Source: Sphingomonadales bacterium
GTDB lineage: Bacteria > Pseudomonadota > Alphaproteobacteria > Sphingomonadales > Govanellaceae
Assembly (NCBI GenBank): GCA_019455285.1
Contig: JACFMS010000004.1
Span: 67,145 to 131,144, forward strand
Length of the DNA stretch: 64,000 bases
Reading direction: 5' to 3'
The translations under genes and the position numbers were made by a program. Positions 18,421-26,940 of this stretch are shown here, piece after piece. Position 1 is the first letter of the stretch. Each line of letters starts with the position of its first letter. The notes beneath the pieces were generated by a model, which had not been told where the DNA came from, did no database searches, and worked only from the letters and a program-made list of their open reading frames with translations.

Positions 18421-20045
18421 CCTCCAACATGCAGGATTATGATGCCGTCCGCGCCTCCTTTCGCTGGGAGCGCCCCGCCAAGTACAACTTCGCCCGCGAG
18501 GTGATTGACGCCTGGGCGGCCCGCGACCCCAACAAGTTGGCGCTCCATTGGGTTGATGATTACGGCCATGAAGCCAAGCGCACCTTCGCCGACATCAGCG
18601 TCCGCTCGCAGCAGTTGGCGCGGGCGCTGACCAATCTCGGCGTCTCGCGCGGCGATACGGTGATCGTCATCCTCGGCCGTCAGATCGCCTGGTGGGAGAC
18701 GGTGAGCGCGTGCCTGCGTATGGGCGCGGTGGTATCGCCCGGGACCACGCAACTCTCGGCCAAGGATATCGCTTATCGCGTGCAGGCGTCGCGCGCCGTA
18801 GCGGTGATTACCGATGACGTCAACGCCGCCAAGGTTGACGGCGTGCGCCACGAATGTTTGAGCTTGAAGGCGTTCCTGGTGGTCGATGTCGAGCGTCCGG
18901 GATGGGTCAATTTCGAGGCGGCGCTTACGGGCGTCAAGGCTGATTTTCCGGCGGTCGACACCCGCGCCGACGAGGATGCGCTGTGCTATTTTACCTCGGG
19001 CACCACCGGCTACCCGAAGATGACCATTCACACCCATTCATACGCCATCGGCCATCAGATCACGGGACGCTACTGGCTCGATCTGCGGCCCGAGGATCTG
19101 CACTGGAACATCTCTGATACCGGTTGGGCGAAAGCAGCCTGGAGCAGCTACTTTGGCCCATGGTCACAAGGCGCGGCCATGTTCGTCCATCACACCGGCG
19201 GCTTTGACGTCAAGCGCACGCTTGATCTGTTGGCGCGCCATCCCATCACCACCATGTGCGGCGCGCCCACCATCTACCGCATGGTGGTGTTGCAGGATTT
19301 ATCGACATATAAGTTTCCTCATCTGCGCCACTGCGTGGGCGCGGGCGAGCCCCTTAATCCGGAAGTGATCGAAGTCTGGAAGCGCGCCACCGGGCTTGTC
19401 ATCCGCGACGGCTACGGACAAACCGAAACCGTGCTCTTGTGCGGCAGCTTTCCCTGCCTGCCGCCGCGTATCGGCTCCATGGGCAAGCCGTCGCCGGGCA
19501 TCGATCTCGATGTGGTGGATGATGACGGCAACGTGTTGCCGCCTGATACGGAAGGCAACATTGCAATTCGGGTAAAACCGGAACGGCCGCAAGGGCTGTT
19601 TAAAGGGTATAAAGGCAATCCGGAACAAACCGAGTCCGTGTTCAAGGGTGATTGGTATTTCACCGGCGATCGCGCCACCAAGGACAAGGACGGCTATTTC
19701 TGGTTCGTCGGCCGCGCCGATGACGTGATCTTGTCATCGGGCTACCGTATCGGTCCGTTTGAGGTGGAAAGCGCCTTGATCGAGCACCCGGCGGTGGCGG
19801 AATCGGCGGTGGTGGCGAGCCCCGACCCGACCCGCGGCGAGGTGGTCAAAGCTTTCGTCATCCTGGCGCCGGGCTATAAAGGCTCGGATGAATTGGTCAA
19901 GGAATTGCAGGAGCACGTGAAGTCGGTCACCGCACCCTATAAATACCCACGCAAGATCGAATTCGTCGACAGCCTGCCCAAAACCGTGTCGGGCAAGATC
20001 CGCCGCGTCGAATTGCGCCAGAAGGAATGGGCGGAGGTACGGTAA
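18417..20045 (+). CDS. Acyl-CoA synthetase (benzoate/medium-chain acyl-CoA ligase type)
   Basis: 542 residues. AMP-binding motifs YFTSGTTGYPKMTIHTH, GYGQTETVL, FTGDRATKDKDGYFWF, GRADDVILSSGYRIGP and the C-terminal SGKIRRVEL. The subfamily looks like the ACSM/benzoate-CoA ligase group, which favours medium-chain or aromatic acids. It overlaps mauN by ATGA, which ties CoA activation to the amine dehydrogenase accessory genes and fits an aryl- or alkyl-acetate substrate. A strong terminator follows its stop. Confidence 0.9.
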   Translation: MTSNMQDYDAVRASFRWERPAKYNFAREVIDAWAARDPNKLALHWVDDYGHEAKRTFADISVRSQQLARALTNLGVSRGDTVIVILGRQIAWWETVSACLRMGAVVSPGTTQLSAKDIAYRVQASRAVAVITDDVNAAKVDGVRHECLSLKAFLVVDVERPGWVNFEAALTGVKADFPAVDTRADEDALCYFTSGTTGYPKMTIHTHSYAIGHQITGRYWLDLRPEDLHWNISDTGWAKAAWSSYFGPWSQGAAMFVHHTGGFDVKRTLDLLARHPITTMCGAPTIYRMVVLQDLSTYKFPHLRHCVGAGEPLNPEVIEVWKRATGLVIRDGYGQTETVLLCGSFPCLPPRIGSMGKPSPGIDLDVVDDDGNVLPPDTEGNIAIRVKPERPQGLFKGYKGNPEQTESVFKGDWYFTGDRATKDKDGYFWFVGRADDVILSSGYRIGPFEVESALIEHPAVAESAVVASPDPTRGEVVKAFVILAPGYKGSDELVKELQEHVKSVTAPYKYPRKIEFVDSLPKTVSGKIRRVELRQKEWAEVR

Positions 20046-20050
20046 TGTAA

Positions 20051-20080
20051 AAAAGGCGGCTCGCGAGAGCCGCCTTTTTA
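20051..20080 (+). terminator. Rho-independent terminator after the amine-utilisation cluster
   Basis: AAAAGGCGGCT and AGCCGCCTTTT form an 11-bp stem around a CGCGAG loop, running into TTTTTA. It ends the mauMN-CoA ligase transcript. Its flanking A and T tracts make it usable in the reverse direction for the converging PEP-CTERM gene. Confidence 0.88.
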
Positions 20081-20099
20081 TGACGAGTGTAGGTAAAGC

Positions 20100-20654
20100 T
20101 TACTTGCGGCGGCGAGCCAAGCCGAGACCCATCAGGCCGAGGCCGACAATGCCGAGCGCCGCCGGCGCTGGAATGTCATTGCCATCGCCAGGACGGATCG
20201 TCAATTGCAGTTGATAGTTATCGCCTTCCTCGGTCAGGTCACCGCTGGCGAACGCCCACATTTCGATGGTGTAATCGCCGGTGGAGGGCAGCACACCAAC
20301 AACCTGCGGGTCAGCAAAGGGTCCTTCATAGCCGGGGAGTTCCGGGATGTCATCATCCCCGCTATCCACAAAAATCCAGCTGGCGTCATCGGTGCCGAAA
20401 TATAGAGAGAACGCCAAATCAAGTTCCGCATCCAGGCGATGGCCGGTGATGACCACATAGTCGCCGGCATTGGCGGTAAACTTCCAGTAATCGTTGTTGG
20501 CGCCGCCATCCGGCTCATCGATATGGCCGGTCACGGTGTCGCCGGAATTGATGGTGCCGTCATAGACGACCGGCGCGGCGACGGCGGCGGTGCCGATCAT
20601 CGCCCCCGCCAGCATGCCGGCGGCGAGAAGGTGTTTTAAAGACGCAAGATTCAT
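20100..20654 (-). CDS. PEP-CTERM-like sorting-signal protein with PPC-like domain
   Basis: 184 residues. Signal peptide (about 1-26, ending AVAAP). The middle is a small beta-rich domain of the bacterial pre-peptidase C-terminal kind (NSGDTVTGHID, NDYWKFTANAGDYVVIT). The C-terminus IPAPAALGIVGLGLMGLGLA followed by RRRK has the three-part layout of exosortase substrates: short Pro motif, hydrophobic helix, basic tail. The protein is probably exported and anchored or released by an exosortase, which is not in this window. A second gene with an almost identical tail is at 24887. The function of the surface domain is unknown. Confidence 0.83.
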   Translation of the reverse strand: MNLASLKHLLAAGMLAGAMIGTAAVAAPVVYDGTINSGDTVTGHIDEPDGGANNDYWKFTANAGDYVVITGHRLDAELDLAFSLYFGTDDASWIFVDSGDDDIPELPGYEGPFADPQVVGVLPSTGDYTIEMWAFASGDLTEEGDNYQLQLTIRPGDGNDIPAPAALGIVGLGLMGLGLARRRK

Positions 20655-20715
20655 TGTTACTTCCCCTCCTGAGGATTATCCTGATAGCGCCTCCAAGACG
20701 CTCGGTGGGAAGTAA

Positions 20716-20731
20716 AGCAAATCACGGGCCA
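20716..20731 (-). promoter_or_regulatory. Sigma-54 (-24/-12) promoter of the first PEP-CTERM gene
   Basis: On the minus strand the site reads TGGCCCGTGATTTGCT, matching the consensus TGGCACG-N4-TTGCW at every fixed position but one. GG and GC are spaced as required. It lies 61 bp before the start codon of the gene at 20654. Confidence 0.8.
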
Positions 20732-20795
20732 ATTTTTTATATTATTGATTTATAATAATAAAATAGAAATTCCGGATAATCATGACGGCAAAGTT

Positions 20796-20813
20796 GTCAA
20801 GTAATCCGACACT
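20796..20813 (-). promoter_or_regulatory. Upstream activator-like site of the first PEP-CTERM gene
   Basis: On the minus strand the site reads AGTGTCGGATTACTTGAC, part of a TGTC-N9-GACA dyad. Fifteen of eighteen bases match the site at 24740-24757, and both lie exactly 64 bp before a sigma-54 promoter. This fits an NtrC-type enhancer-binding protein. The surrounding 20735-20850 is AT-rich and otherwise gene-free. Confidence 0.65.
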
Positions 20814-20882
20814 AATTATGGTTACCGCAGCCGCGTCGCGCCCGGCTTGATTTCGGGGCGAAGGCCCCTCATAAAGGCGGCC

Positions 20883-22070
20883 ATGTCAATCTCTTATCCC
20901 ATCATCCGGCTGGTCAAAGGCGGCGGCAAGCGGGCCCGCCACGGCCACCCGTGGATCTTCTCCAACGAAGTCGCCATGACGGCCTCAGCCAAAGCGCTTG
21001 CGCCGGGCTCGCTCGTTATTGTCGAGGATGCCGGCGGCGAGGCGCTCGGCCTTTATGGCTTCAACCCGCACACCTTGATTGCCGCCCGCCTGTTGACGAG
21101 GAATATTGCGGCGGTGATTGACGCCGGCTTTATCGCCGAGCGGCTTGGCGGCGCCGTTCAGCTGCGCAACCGGCTGTTCGATCGCCCCTATTACCGATTG
21201 ATCCATGCCGAGGCCGATGGTCTGCCGGGGTTGGTCATCGATCGCTTCGGCGACGCGGTGGTGGCGCAGGCCAATACGGCCATGATGGATCGTTTATCGC
21301 CGCAACTGACCGAGGCGCTGGAGCAAACCCTGTCGCCGGCGCGCATCATCTTCAAGAATGATAGCCCGGCGCGAAAACTCGAAGGATTGGAATTAGCAAC
21401 CTTTGCGGCTAAAGGCGGCGAAGAGTCGTTGGCAGTAGAGGAAAATGGTTTGCGGTTCGTCTGCGATCCGCTGGGCGGACAGAAAACCGGCTGGTTTTAT
21501 GATCACCGCGATAACCGCGCCTTTGTGGCGAAACTCACCAAAGAACGGCGGGTTATTGACTATTATACCTACGCCGGCGGCTTCGCCATCACGTGCGCGG
21601 CATCGGGCGCTTCTTCAGTCGTCGCCGTTGATCGTTCGGAAGGATCGTTGGCGCTGGCGGCTGAAGCGGCGCGATTGAATGGCCTCGCTGATCGTGTAAG
21701 CGTGCAGCGCGCGGAAGTATTCGCCGATGCCGAGCGTCGCGTTGCGTCAGGCAAACGCTTCGGCCTGGTGATCGCCGATCCACCGGCTTTCGTGAAATCG
21801 AAAAAAGATTTGCAACCAGGCTTGAAGGGCTATCGCAAACTGGCGCGTCTGACGGCGGCGCTGGTTGAGCCCGGCGGCTTTTTGTTTCTTGCCTCGTGCA
21901 GCCACAACGTTGGCGTCGCTGACTTCGCCGAAACCTGCAAGCGCGGCCTTGATGACGCCGGCCGCACCGGCCGCATCCTGAGAACCTCCGGCGCCGGAGC
22001 GGATCATCCCGTTCATCCTGCGCTGCCGGAAACCGCTTATTTGAAAGGCATCCTCTATCAACTCGATTGA
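20883..22070 (+). CDS. rlmI: RlmI-like class I SAM-dependent rRNA (cytosine-C5) methyltransferase
   Basis: 395 residues. N-terminal PUA domain (about 5-80, HPWIFSNEV at its start), a short linker domain and a C-terminal Rossmann methyltransferase. Visible motifs are QKTGWFYDHRDNR, TYAGGFAITCAASGA (SAM loop), ADPPAFVKSK (catalytic DPPAF) and ASCSHNV. RlmI methylates C1962 of 23S rRNA; the exact site here is inferred. The start is ATG 20883 behind AAAGGCGG rather than the TTG-type start 36 bp upstream. It stands alone, divergent from the PEP-CTERM gene. Confidence 0.87.
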   Translation: MSISYPIIRLVKGGGKRARHGHPWIFSNEVAMTASAKALAPGSLVIVEDAGGEALGLYGFNPHTLIAARLLTRNIAAVIDAGFIAERLGGAVQLRNRLFDRPYYRLIHAEADGLPGLVIDRFGDAVVAQANTAMMDRLSPQLTEALEQTLSPARIIFKNDSPARKLEGLELATFAAKGGEESLAVEENGLRFVCDPLGGQKTGWFYDHRDNRAFVAKLTKERRVIDYYTYAGGFAITCAASGASSVVAVDRSEGSLALAAEAARLNGLADRVSVQRAEVFADAERRVASGKRFGLVIADPPAFVKSKKDLQPGLKGYRKLARLTAALVEPGGFLFLASCSHNVGVADFAETCKRGLDDAGRTGRILRTSGAGADHPVHPALPETAYLKGILYQLD

Positions 22071-22171
22071 GGCTGAATTGATTATTTCCGGCGTTTAACT
22101 GTCTGTCGCGCATTGACGCTTGCCGGCGTTTGCCTATGATCCCTGCGGTTATGAAATAAAGGGGTCTTAAC

Positions 22172-23431
22172 ATGCGGGTCGTCGTTGTTGGCGCGGGGTT
22201 GTTGGGCGTTTCCACCGCCTATTTTCTGGCAAAAAACGGTCATCGCGTGACGGTGCTTGATCGGGCAACCGATGCGGCGCAGGAAACCAGCTATGCCAAC
22301 GGCGGTATTTTGACGCCCAGCATGGCCGACCCTTGGAATGCGCCCGGCGTCTGGCGGCTCCTGCTGAAGTATCTCGGCAAGGAGGACTCGCCCTTTCTCT
22401 TACGTCCCAAGGCCATGCCCAGCCTGGTCACCTGGGGATTGACGTTCCTGTGGCATTCGGGCGTCAAGCGGTTTCGCGCCAATACCAGTCATAATGTACG
22501 CCTCTGCTCTTACAGCATGAGCGTATTAGGCGAACTGGAGCGCGAACTGTCGTTGGCCTACGACCAGGGACCCGGCGGCACCATCAAGATCTTTCGCGAC
22601 AAGGCGGCTTTTGACGCCGTGTTGAATATGGCGGCGTTCCTGGGAGAGTTCGGCGTGCGTTATGAAATCGTCGACGCCAATGGCGCGATTGAAAAGGAGC
22701 CGGCGCTCAAGCCGGTTGCCCAAGATATCGCCGCCGGCATCTTCTATCCCGATGATGGCTCCGGCGATGCCCGATTGTTCACGCTCCGCTTGGCCGAGGC
22801 CGCAAAAAAACTTGGCGTCGCGTTCGAATTCGGCGTCACGGTGGAAGGAGCGGCGCGTCAGGGAAGGGAAGTGCGCTCTGTCCGCACCTCGGTGGGCGAC
22901 TATGCGGCGGATGCCGTGGTGATCGCCGCCGGCAGTTACAGCGGCCGCGTGGCCCGCGCCTTTGGCGGCGGCGTGCCAGTGCGGCCGGTGAAGGGCTACT
23001 CCATCACCACGCCGCTGGGCGGCTGGAAGGGGGGACCGAAAATTCCGGTGATCGACGATCATTTTCACGCCGTGGTGACGCCGCTGGGCGAGCGCCTGCG
23101 GGTCGGCGGCACGGCGGAGTTTGCCGGTTATGACGCGCGGTTGACGCCCTCGCGCATCGACAACTTGAAGCGGTTCGTGGTGGCGCTATTTCCCGACTAC
23201 GCGCTCTTCATGAAGGAGGGGGCCATCGAGCCCTGGTGCGGCTTTAGGCCGATGAGCGCCGATGGCGTGCCGATCATGGGCCGCGGCCGTCTGGAGAATG
23301 TGTTTTTCAACACCGGGCATGGCCATTTGGGGTGGACCATGGCGGCCGGGGCGGGGCGCATGGTCGCCGATCTCATGAGCGGTCGCGAATCGGCCATTGA
23401 TCCGCAGCCCTACCGCCCTCTCCGGTTCTAA
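22172..23431 (+). CDS. dadA: D-amino-acid dehydrogenase / FAD-dependent oxidoreductase
   Basis: 419 residues. N-terminal FAD-binding motif VVVGAGLLGVSTAYFLA, ETSYANGG, and C-terminal WCGFRPMSADGVPIMGRG with TGHGHLGWTMAAGAG, all typical of DadA-type D-amino-acid dehydrogenases of the inner membrane face. It would deaminate D-alanine or other D-amino acids to 2-oxo acids and pass electrons to quinone. A D,D-carboxypeptidase follows 118 bp downstream, so recycling of D-Ala released from peptidoglycan is plausible. No alanine racemase or Lrp gene is adjacent. Confidence 0.85.
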   Translation: MRVVVVGAGLLGVSTAYFLAKNGHRVTVLDRATDAAQETSYANGGILTPSMADPWNAPGVWRLLLKYLGKEDSPFLLRPKAMPSLVTWGLTFLWHSGVKRFRANTSHNVRLCSYSMSVLGELERELSLAYDQGPGGTIKIFRDKAAFDAVLNMAAFLGEFGVRYEIVDANGAIEKEPALKPVAQDIAAGIFYPDDGSGDARLFTLRLAEAAKKLGVAFEFGVTVEGAARQGREVRSVRTSVGDYAADAVVIAAGSYSGRVARAFGGGVPVRPVKGYSITTPLGGWKGGPKIPVIDDHFHAVVTPLGERLRVGGTAEFAGYDARLTPSRIDNLKRFVVALFPDYALFMKEGAIEPWCGFRPMSADGVPIMGRGRLENVFFNTGHGHLGWTMAAGAGRMVADLMSGRESAIDPQPYRPLRF

Positions 23432-23549
23432 CCCTCTGCCATTACAGAAAAAAATTCCATTACAGCAAATGGAGGATTCCTTAATAGATTCCAGTGTATT
23501 ATGATAGGGTCTTAAACCTGATCGGGTTGACGGGCGGAGGAATTGAGGG

Positions 23550-24716
23550 ATGCAGTATCGAACGGGAAATCCGTTCTGGTTTCAAAGTGCTAAAGGAGCC
23601 ATTCTCTGGCTGACGATGATCTTGCTGGTGGTGGGGGGCAGCGCTTCTCCAACCCTGGCGGCTAAACGCACGCCGTCCGCCATTGTGATCAACGAGGCGA
23701 CCGGGGAAGTCTACTTCGCCCGCGGCGCCGATCGTCAAGGCTATCCCGCCTCGCTGACCAAAGTCATGACTCTCTATCTGGTATTTGATGCCTTGAAGAA
23801 CGGCGGTCTGACGCTCGATCGCAAGCTTCCCGTCTCGCCCGTGGCGGCGGGACGCTCGCCGACAAAGCTGTGGCTGGCGCCGGGAACGGCCATTACGGTG
23901 CGGGAAGCCATTCTTGCCTTGGTGACGCTGTCGGCCAACGATGCCGCCACCGTGCTGGCGGAAGCGATGGGCGGCACGGAGAGGCAGTTCGCCAAGATGA
24001 TGACGGCGCGGGCGCATGAGCTCGGCATGACGCAAACGCGGTTCATGAACGCTTCCGGTCTGCCCAACAGCGCGCAGGTATCGACGCCCCGGGATATGGC
24101 CAAGCTCGGCATCGCCATCCGCCGTGATTTTCCCGAGTATTACACCTTCTTTTCAACCCGCGAATTTAGGTACAACGGACGGACTTACCGCAATCACAAC
24201 CGTCTGTTGGGGAATTTCCAAGGCGTTGACGGCATCAAGACCGGCTATACGGCGGCTTCTGGCTTCAATCTGGTCAGCTCCGCCGAGCGCGACGGCACCC
24301 GGCTGGTGGGCGTGGTGTTCGGCGGCAATACGGCGGCGGCGCGGGACGCCTATATGCGCACCATCCTGACCAACGCCTTTGACGGCCAGGGCTTGGCAAC
24401 CATGCCGCCCAAGGTGCTGGAAGCCTCGATCAAGGCGCCCTCGACGCAGGTAGACCGCACCGTTTCCCAAGGCCGGTGGGGTATCCAGGTCGGCGCCTTC
24501 CGTAATTACGGCGCGGCGCAGCGGCTGGCGGAGAGCGCCATTACCATCGTCCCCGCAGGTGAGCAATTGAGCGTCAAGGTGGCGGGCCCTGGCAAGAAAA
24601 CCCGCAAGCCCTTATACCGCGCCCGCCTCATCGGGTTTTCCACCATTGAGGAAGCGCGCAAGGCCTGCGACCACCTCAAGCAAAATAACTACGGCTGCCT
24701 GCCGGTATCTTTGTGA
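23550..24716 (+). CDS. dacF: D-alanyl-D-alanine carboxypeptidase (PBP5/6 type) with SPOR domain
   Basis: 388 residues. N-terminal signal or anchor (about 15-38). Serine peptidase S11 domain with SLTKVM (SxxK nucleophile), SAND (SxN) and KTGYT (KTG). The C-terminal 70 residues, beginning GRWGIQVGAFRNYGAAQRLA, form a SPOR domain that binds denuded glycan at the septum. It trims the terminal D-Ala from peptidoglycan stem peptides in the periplasm. The fusion of S11 with SPOR is common in alphaproteobacteria. Confidence 0.92.
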   Translation: MQYRTGNPFWFQSAKGAILWLTMILLVVGGSASPTLAAKRTPSAIVINEATGEVYFARGADRQGYPASLTKVMTLYLVFDALKNGGLTLDRKLPVSPVAAGRSPTKLWLAPGTAITVREAILALVTLSANDAATVLAEAMGGTERQFAKMMTARAHELGMTQTRFMNASGLPNSAQVSTPRDMAKLGIAIRRDFPEYYTFFSTREFRYNGRTYRNHNRLLGNFQGVDGIKTGYTAASGFNLVSSAERDGTRLVGVVFGGNTAAARDAYMRTILTNAFDGQGLATMPPKVLEASIKAPSTQVDRTVSQGRWGIQVGAFRNYGAAQRLAESAITIVPAGEQLSVKVAGPGKKTRKPLYRARLIGFSTIEEARKACDHLKQNNYGCLPVSL

Positions 24717-24739
24717 TGGTCAGATTTGATATCGCGTAA

Positions 24740-24757
24740 AGTGTCGGAATTATTGAC
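24740..24757 (+). promoter_or_regulatory. Upstream activator-like site of the second PEP-CTERM gene
   Basis: AGTGTCGGAATTATTGAC, with TGTC-N9-GACG dyad character. It matches the site upstream of the other PEP-CTERM gene at 15 of 18 positions and has the same 64-bp distance to the sigma-54 promoter. Confidence 0.65.
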
Positions 24758-24821
24758 GCTTTTGCTACCCCTTGAATAGGGTAATCTGGCTAACGCCTTA
24801 TAAAAAAATCATATATTTTTC

Positions 24822-24837
24822 CGGCATGAGATTTGCT
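24822..24837 (+). promoter_or_regulatory. Sigma-54 (-24/-12) promoter of the second PEP-CTERM gene
   Basis: CGGCATGAGATTTGCT keeps the invariant GG and GC with ten bases between them and the TTGCW box. The N4 block AGAT is close to the TGAT of the first promoter. The start codon is 49 bp downstream. Confidence 0.75.
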
Positions 24838-24886
24838 TACTTATTTGTAAGTACTCGAGCATGTCATTTTGCAGCGGAGGGATCAG

Positions 24887-25537
24887 ATGAAGGTATTGAG
24901 GATTGCGGGCTTGGCGCTGGCGGCGGTATTGGGTTTTGCTTCAGTCGCGCACAGCGCGGTTATTTACAACAACGGCGGCCCCAGCGGCGCCAACGGTAAC
25001 GATGCGACCCAATGGGTGCAGGCCGAGGACTTCGGCTTTGGCTTAGGCTCGACCGTGGGTGGCGCGGGTGTATACATTGCGGGCTTTGGCGGTATTGGCA
25101 ACTGGGACGGGACCATTGATTATTGGATTTTTGGCGATAGCGGCGGCACCCCCGGCGCGGCGCTGGCCAGCGGCTCGGGCCAGAATGTCGCCACCAGCGA
25201 CAGCGGCATTGCTTGGGGGTTTGGCGGAAACGCCTGGCTGGTGGACTTTGATTTCGCCTCGAATTTCAATGCAGTGGCCGGCAACACCTATTGGCTCGGC
25301 GTTCACCTGTCCACAGACTATAACCGCGACGACATCTATTGGGTGACCACCGCCAACAACGGCACCACCCGCGGCAACGAAAGTGATAGCGGCACTTTCA
25401 ATAACTGGTTCAATAATGGCCAGGAACACGCCTATTACCTGAAGGGCGAGCGGGTACCGCAAGTACCGGCCCCGGCGGCGCTCGGCATCGTCGGCCTTGG
25501 CCTTGCCGGCCTGGGACTGGCGCGTCGCCGCAAGTAA
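24887..25537 (+). CDS. PEP-CTERM-like sorting-signal protein
   Basis: 216 residues. Signal peptide (1-22, ending AHSAV). The mature part is rich in Gly, Asn, Asp and aromatic residues and looks like a secreted beta-sandwich (NTYWLGVHLSTDYNRDDIYW). The C-terminus VPAPAALGIVGLGLAGLGLA followed by RRRK is the same exosortase-type tail as in the protein at 20100-20654, differing at very few positions. The start is ATG 24887 after GCGGAGGGA, not the ATG at 24869. The function of the mature domain is unknown. The bases between 24717 and 24886 hold only the control sites listed. Confidence 0.83.
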   Translation: MKVLRIAGLALAAVLGFASVAHSAVIYNNGGPSGANGNDATQWVQAEDFGFGLGSTVGGAGVYIAGFGGIGNWDGTIDYWIFGDSGGTPGAALASGSGQNVATSDSGIAWGFGGNAWLVDFDFASNFNAVAGNTYWLGVHLSTDYNRDDIYWVTTANNGTTRGNESDSGTFNNWFNNGQEHAYYLKGERVPQVPAPAALGIVGLGLAGLGLARRRK

Positions 25538-25560
25538 GCTTCTCTATAGTTGATATTTAA

Positions 25561-25586
25561 AAGGCGGCCCCAGCGGCCGCCTTTTT
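25561..25586 (+). terminator. Rho-independent terminator after the second PEP-CTERM gene
   Basis: AAGGCGGCC and GGCCGCCTT form a 9-bp stem around CCAGC, followed by TTT. It sits between two converging genes and may serve both strands. Confidence 0.85.
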
Positions 25587-25596
25587 CATGTGGGCA

Positions 25597-26832
25597 TCAC
25601 AGCTCATTCTTGAATATCCGCCCGCCTTTCATAATCAGCGGCAGATGGCGGCCGTTCTCGGCCAGAAGGCCGATGTCAATCAGCGGGTTGCCGTTGACCA
25701 CGATCAGGTCGGCGTACGCGTCGGGCGCGAGGCAGCCGATCTCGCCTGAACGCTGCATGATTTCGGCATTGACGGAGGTTGCCGAGCGCAGGATATCGAT
25801 GGGCTTCAAGACCTCGGCGCGAACATTGAATTCATGACACTGCCAGGTGTACAAGGGGCCGATGAGGTCGCAGCCGAATCCCATGGGCGCGCCGGCTTTG
25901 TGCAGATTTTCCAGACACTGCAAACCGACCCCCAGCGTTTCTTCCAGCTTCTCCTGCGAGCGCTTGGGCAAGCCCAGTTTCGCCCCCTCGGCTTTGAGCG
26001 CATACATGATGGTCATGGTGGGCACGGCGTAAGCACCGCGTTCGGTTAAGAATTTCGCCGTCGGCAGGTCGATGAAGGTGGCGTGTTCGATGGAGCGCAC
26101 GCCAGCCTCGACGCAGCGGCGGATGGCGGCAATGGGATGGCAGTGGGCGGCCACATATTTCTTCGCCCATTCGGCCTCTTCCACCACGACGCGGATTTCC
26201 TCCATAGCGAACTGGCACACGTCCACCGGATCGGTGGGCGAGGAGACGCCGCCTGAGCCCATGATCTTGATATGGTGCGCGCCCTTGCGAATTTCCTCGC
26301 GCACCGCCCAACGCACCTTGTCGATGCCGTCGACGATGACGCCCAAGGAATCCGAGTGGGCGCGGCAGGCGCACAGCTCATGCTCCACGTGGCGATGATC
26401 GCGCATATCGGCATGGCCGCCAGTCTGCGACAGTACGCGCCCGGCATAAAAAAGCCGTGGTCCTTCGATCAATCCCTCATCCACTGCCATGGCAAGTCCG
26501 ACGTCACCGCCGCCGGTATCGCGAATGGTGGTAAAGCCGCAAGCGAGCGCGAATTTCAAGACCCGCGCCGCATGATGGGCAAAATACGTCGGCCGAAATT
26601 GTGTCGCATCGCCGACATTCAGGGAGGAGATGTGCGGGTGGGCATGGGCGTCGATCAGCCCCGGCATTAAGGTTCGTCCGCCGACATTAATCACCTGGGC
26701 ATTGGGCAGCTTCGCGGTGCCCGTCGTGACTTCACGAATGCGCTCGCCTTCGATCACCACGCTGGCGCCTTCCAGAAGCTCGGCGCTTCTGCCGTCAAAA
26801 ACAGTGGCGTTTTTCAGGATGATCATCGACAT
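25597..26832 (-). CDS. Amidohydrolase family metal-dependent hydrolase
   Basis: 411 residues. Metal-binding motif DAHAHPH near residue 60, further ligands in AAHCHP and EHATFID, and the composite N- and C-terminal beta-sandwich typical of imidazolonepropionase/prolidase-like amidohydrolases (LMPGLIDAH at the front, DAYADLIVVNGNPLIDI near the end). It would hydrolyse a C-N or similar bond in a small cytosolic substrate; the substrate is unknown. ATG 26832 follows GGAGG at good spacing. A TetR gene lies 108 bp upstream on the same strand and could share control. Confidence 0.88.
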   Translation of the reverse strand: MSMIILKNATVFDGRSAELLEGASVVIEGERIREVTTGTAKLPNAQVINVGGRTLMPGLIDAHAHPHISSLNVGDATQFRPTYFAHHAARVLKFALACGFTTIRDTGGGDVGLAMAVDEGLIEGPRLFYAGRVLSQTGGHADMRDHRHVEHELCACRAHSDSLGVIVDGIDKVRWAVREEIRKGAHHIKIMGSGGVSSPTDPVDVCQFAMEEIRVVVEEAEWAKKYVAAHCHPIAAIRRCVEAGVRSIEHATFIDLPTAKFLTERGAYAVPTMTIMYALKAEGAKLGLPKRSQEKLEETLGVGLQCLENLHKAGAPMGFGCDLIGPLYTWQCHEFNVRAEVLKPIDILRSATSVNAEIMQRSGEIGCLAPDAYADLIVVNGNPLIDIGLLAENGRHLPLIMKGGRIFKNEL

Positions 26833-26940
26833 GGATTGGCCCTCCTAAGGAATAGCCCCCAGGGTATCTGCTGTTTGGGGCGATGGATAGCGCTGAGGTG
26901 AGGGAGTCAGGGTCCTTCGATGGGTGATCAGCGGGCTTTT

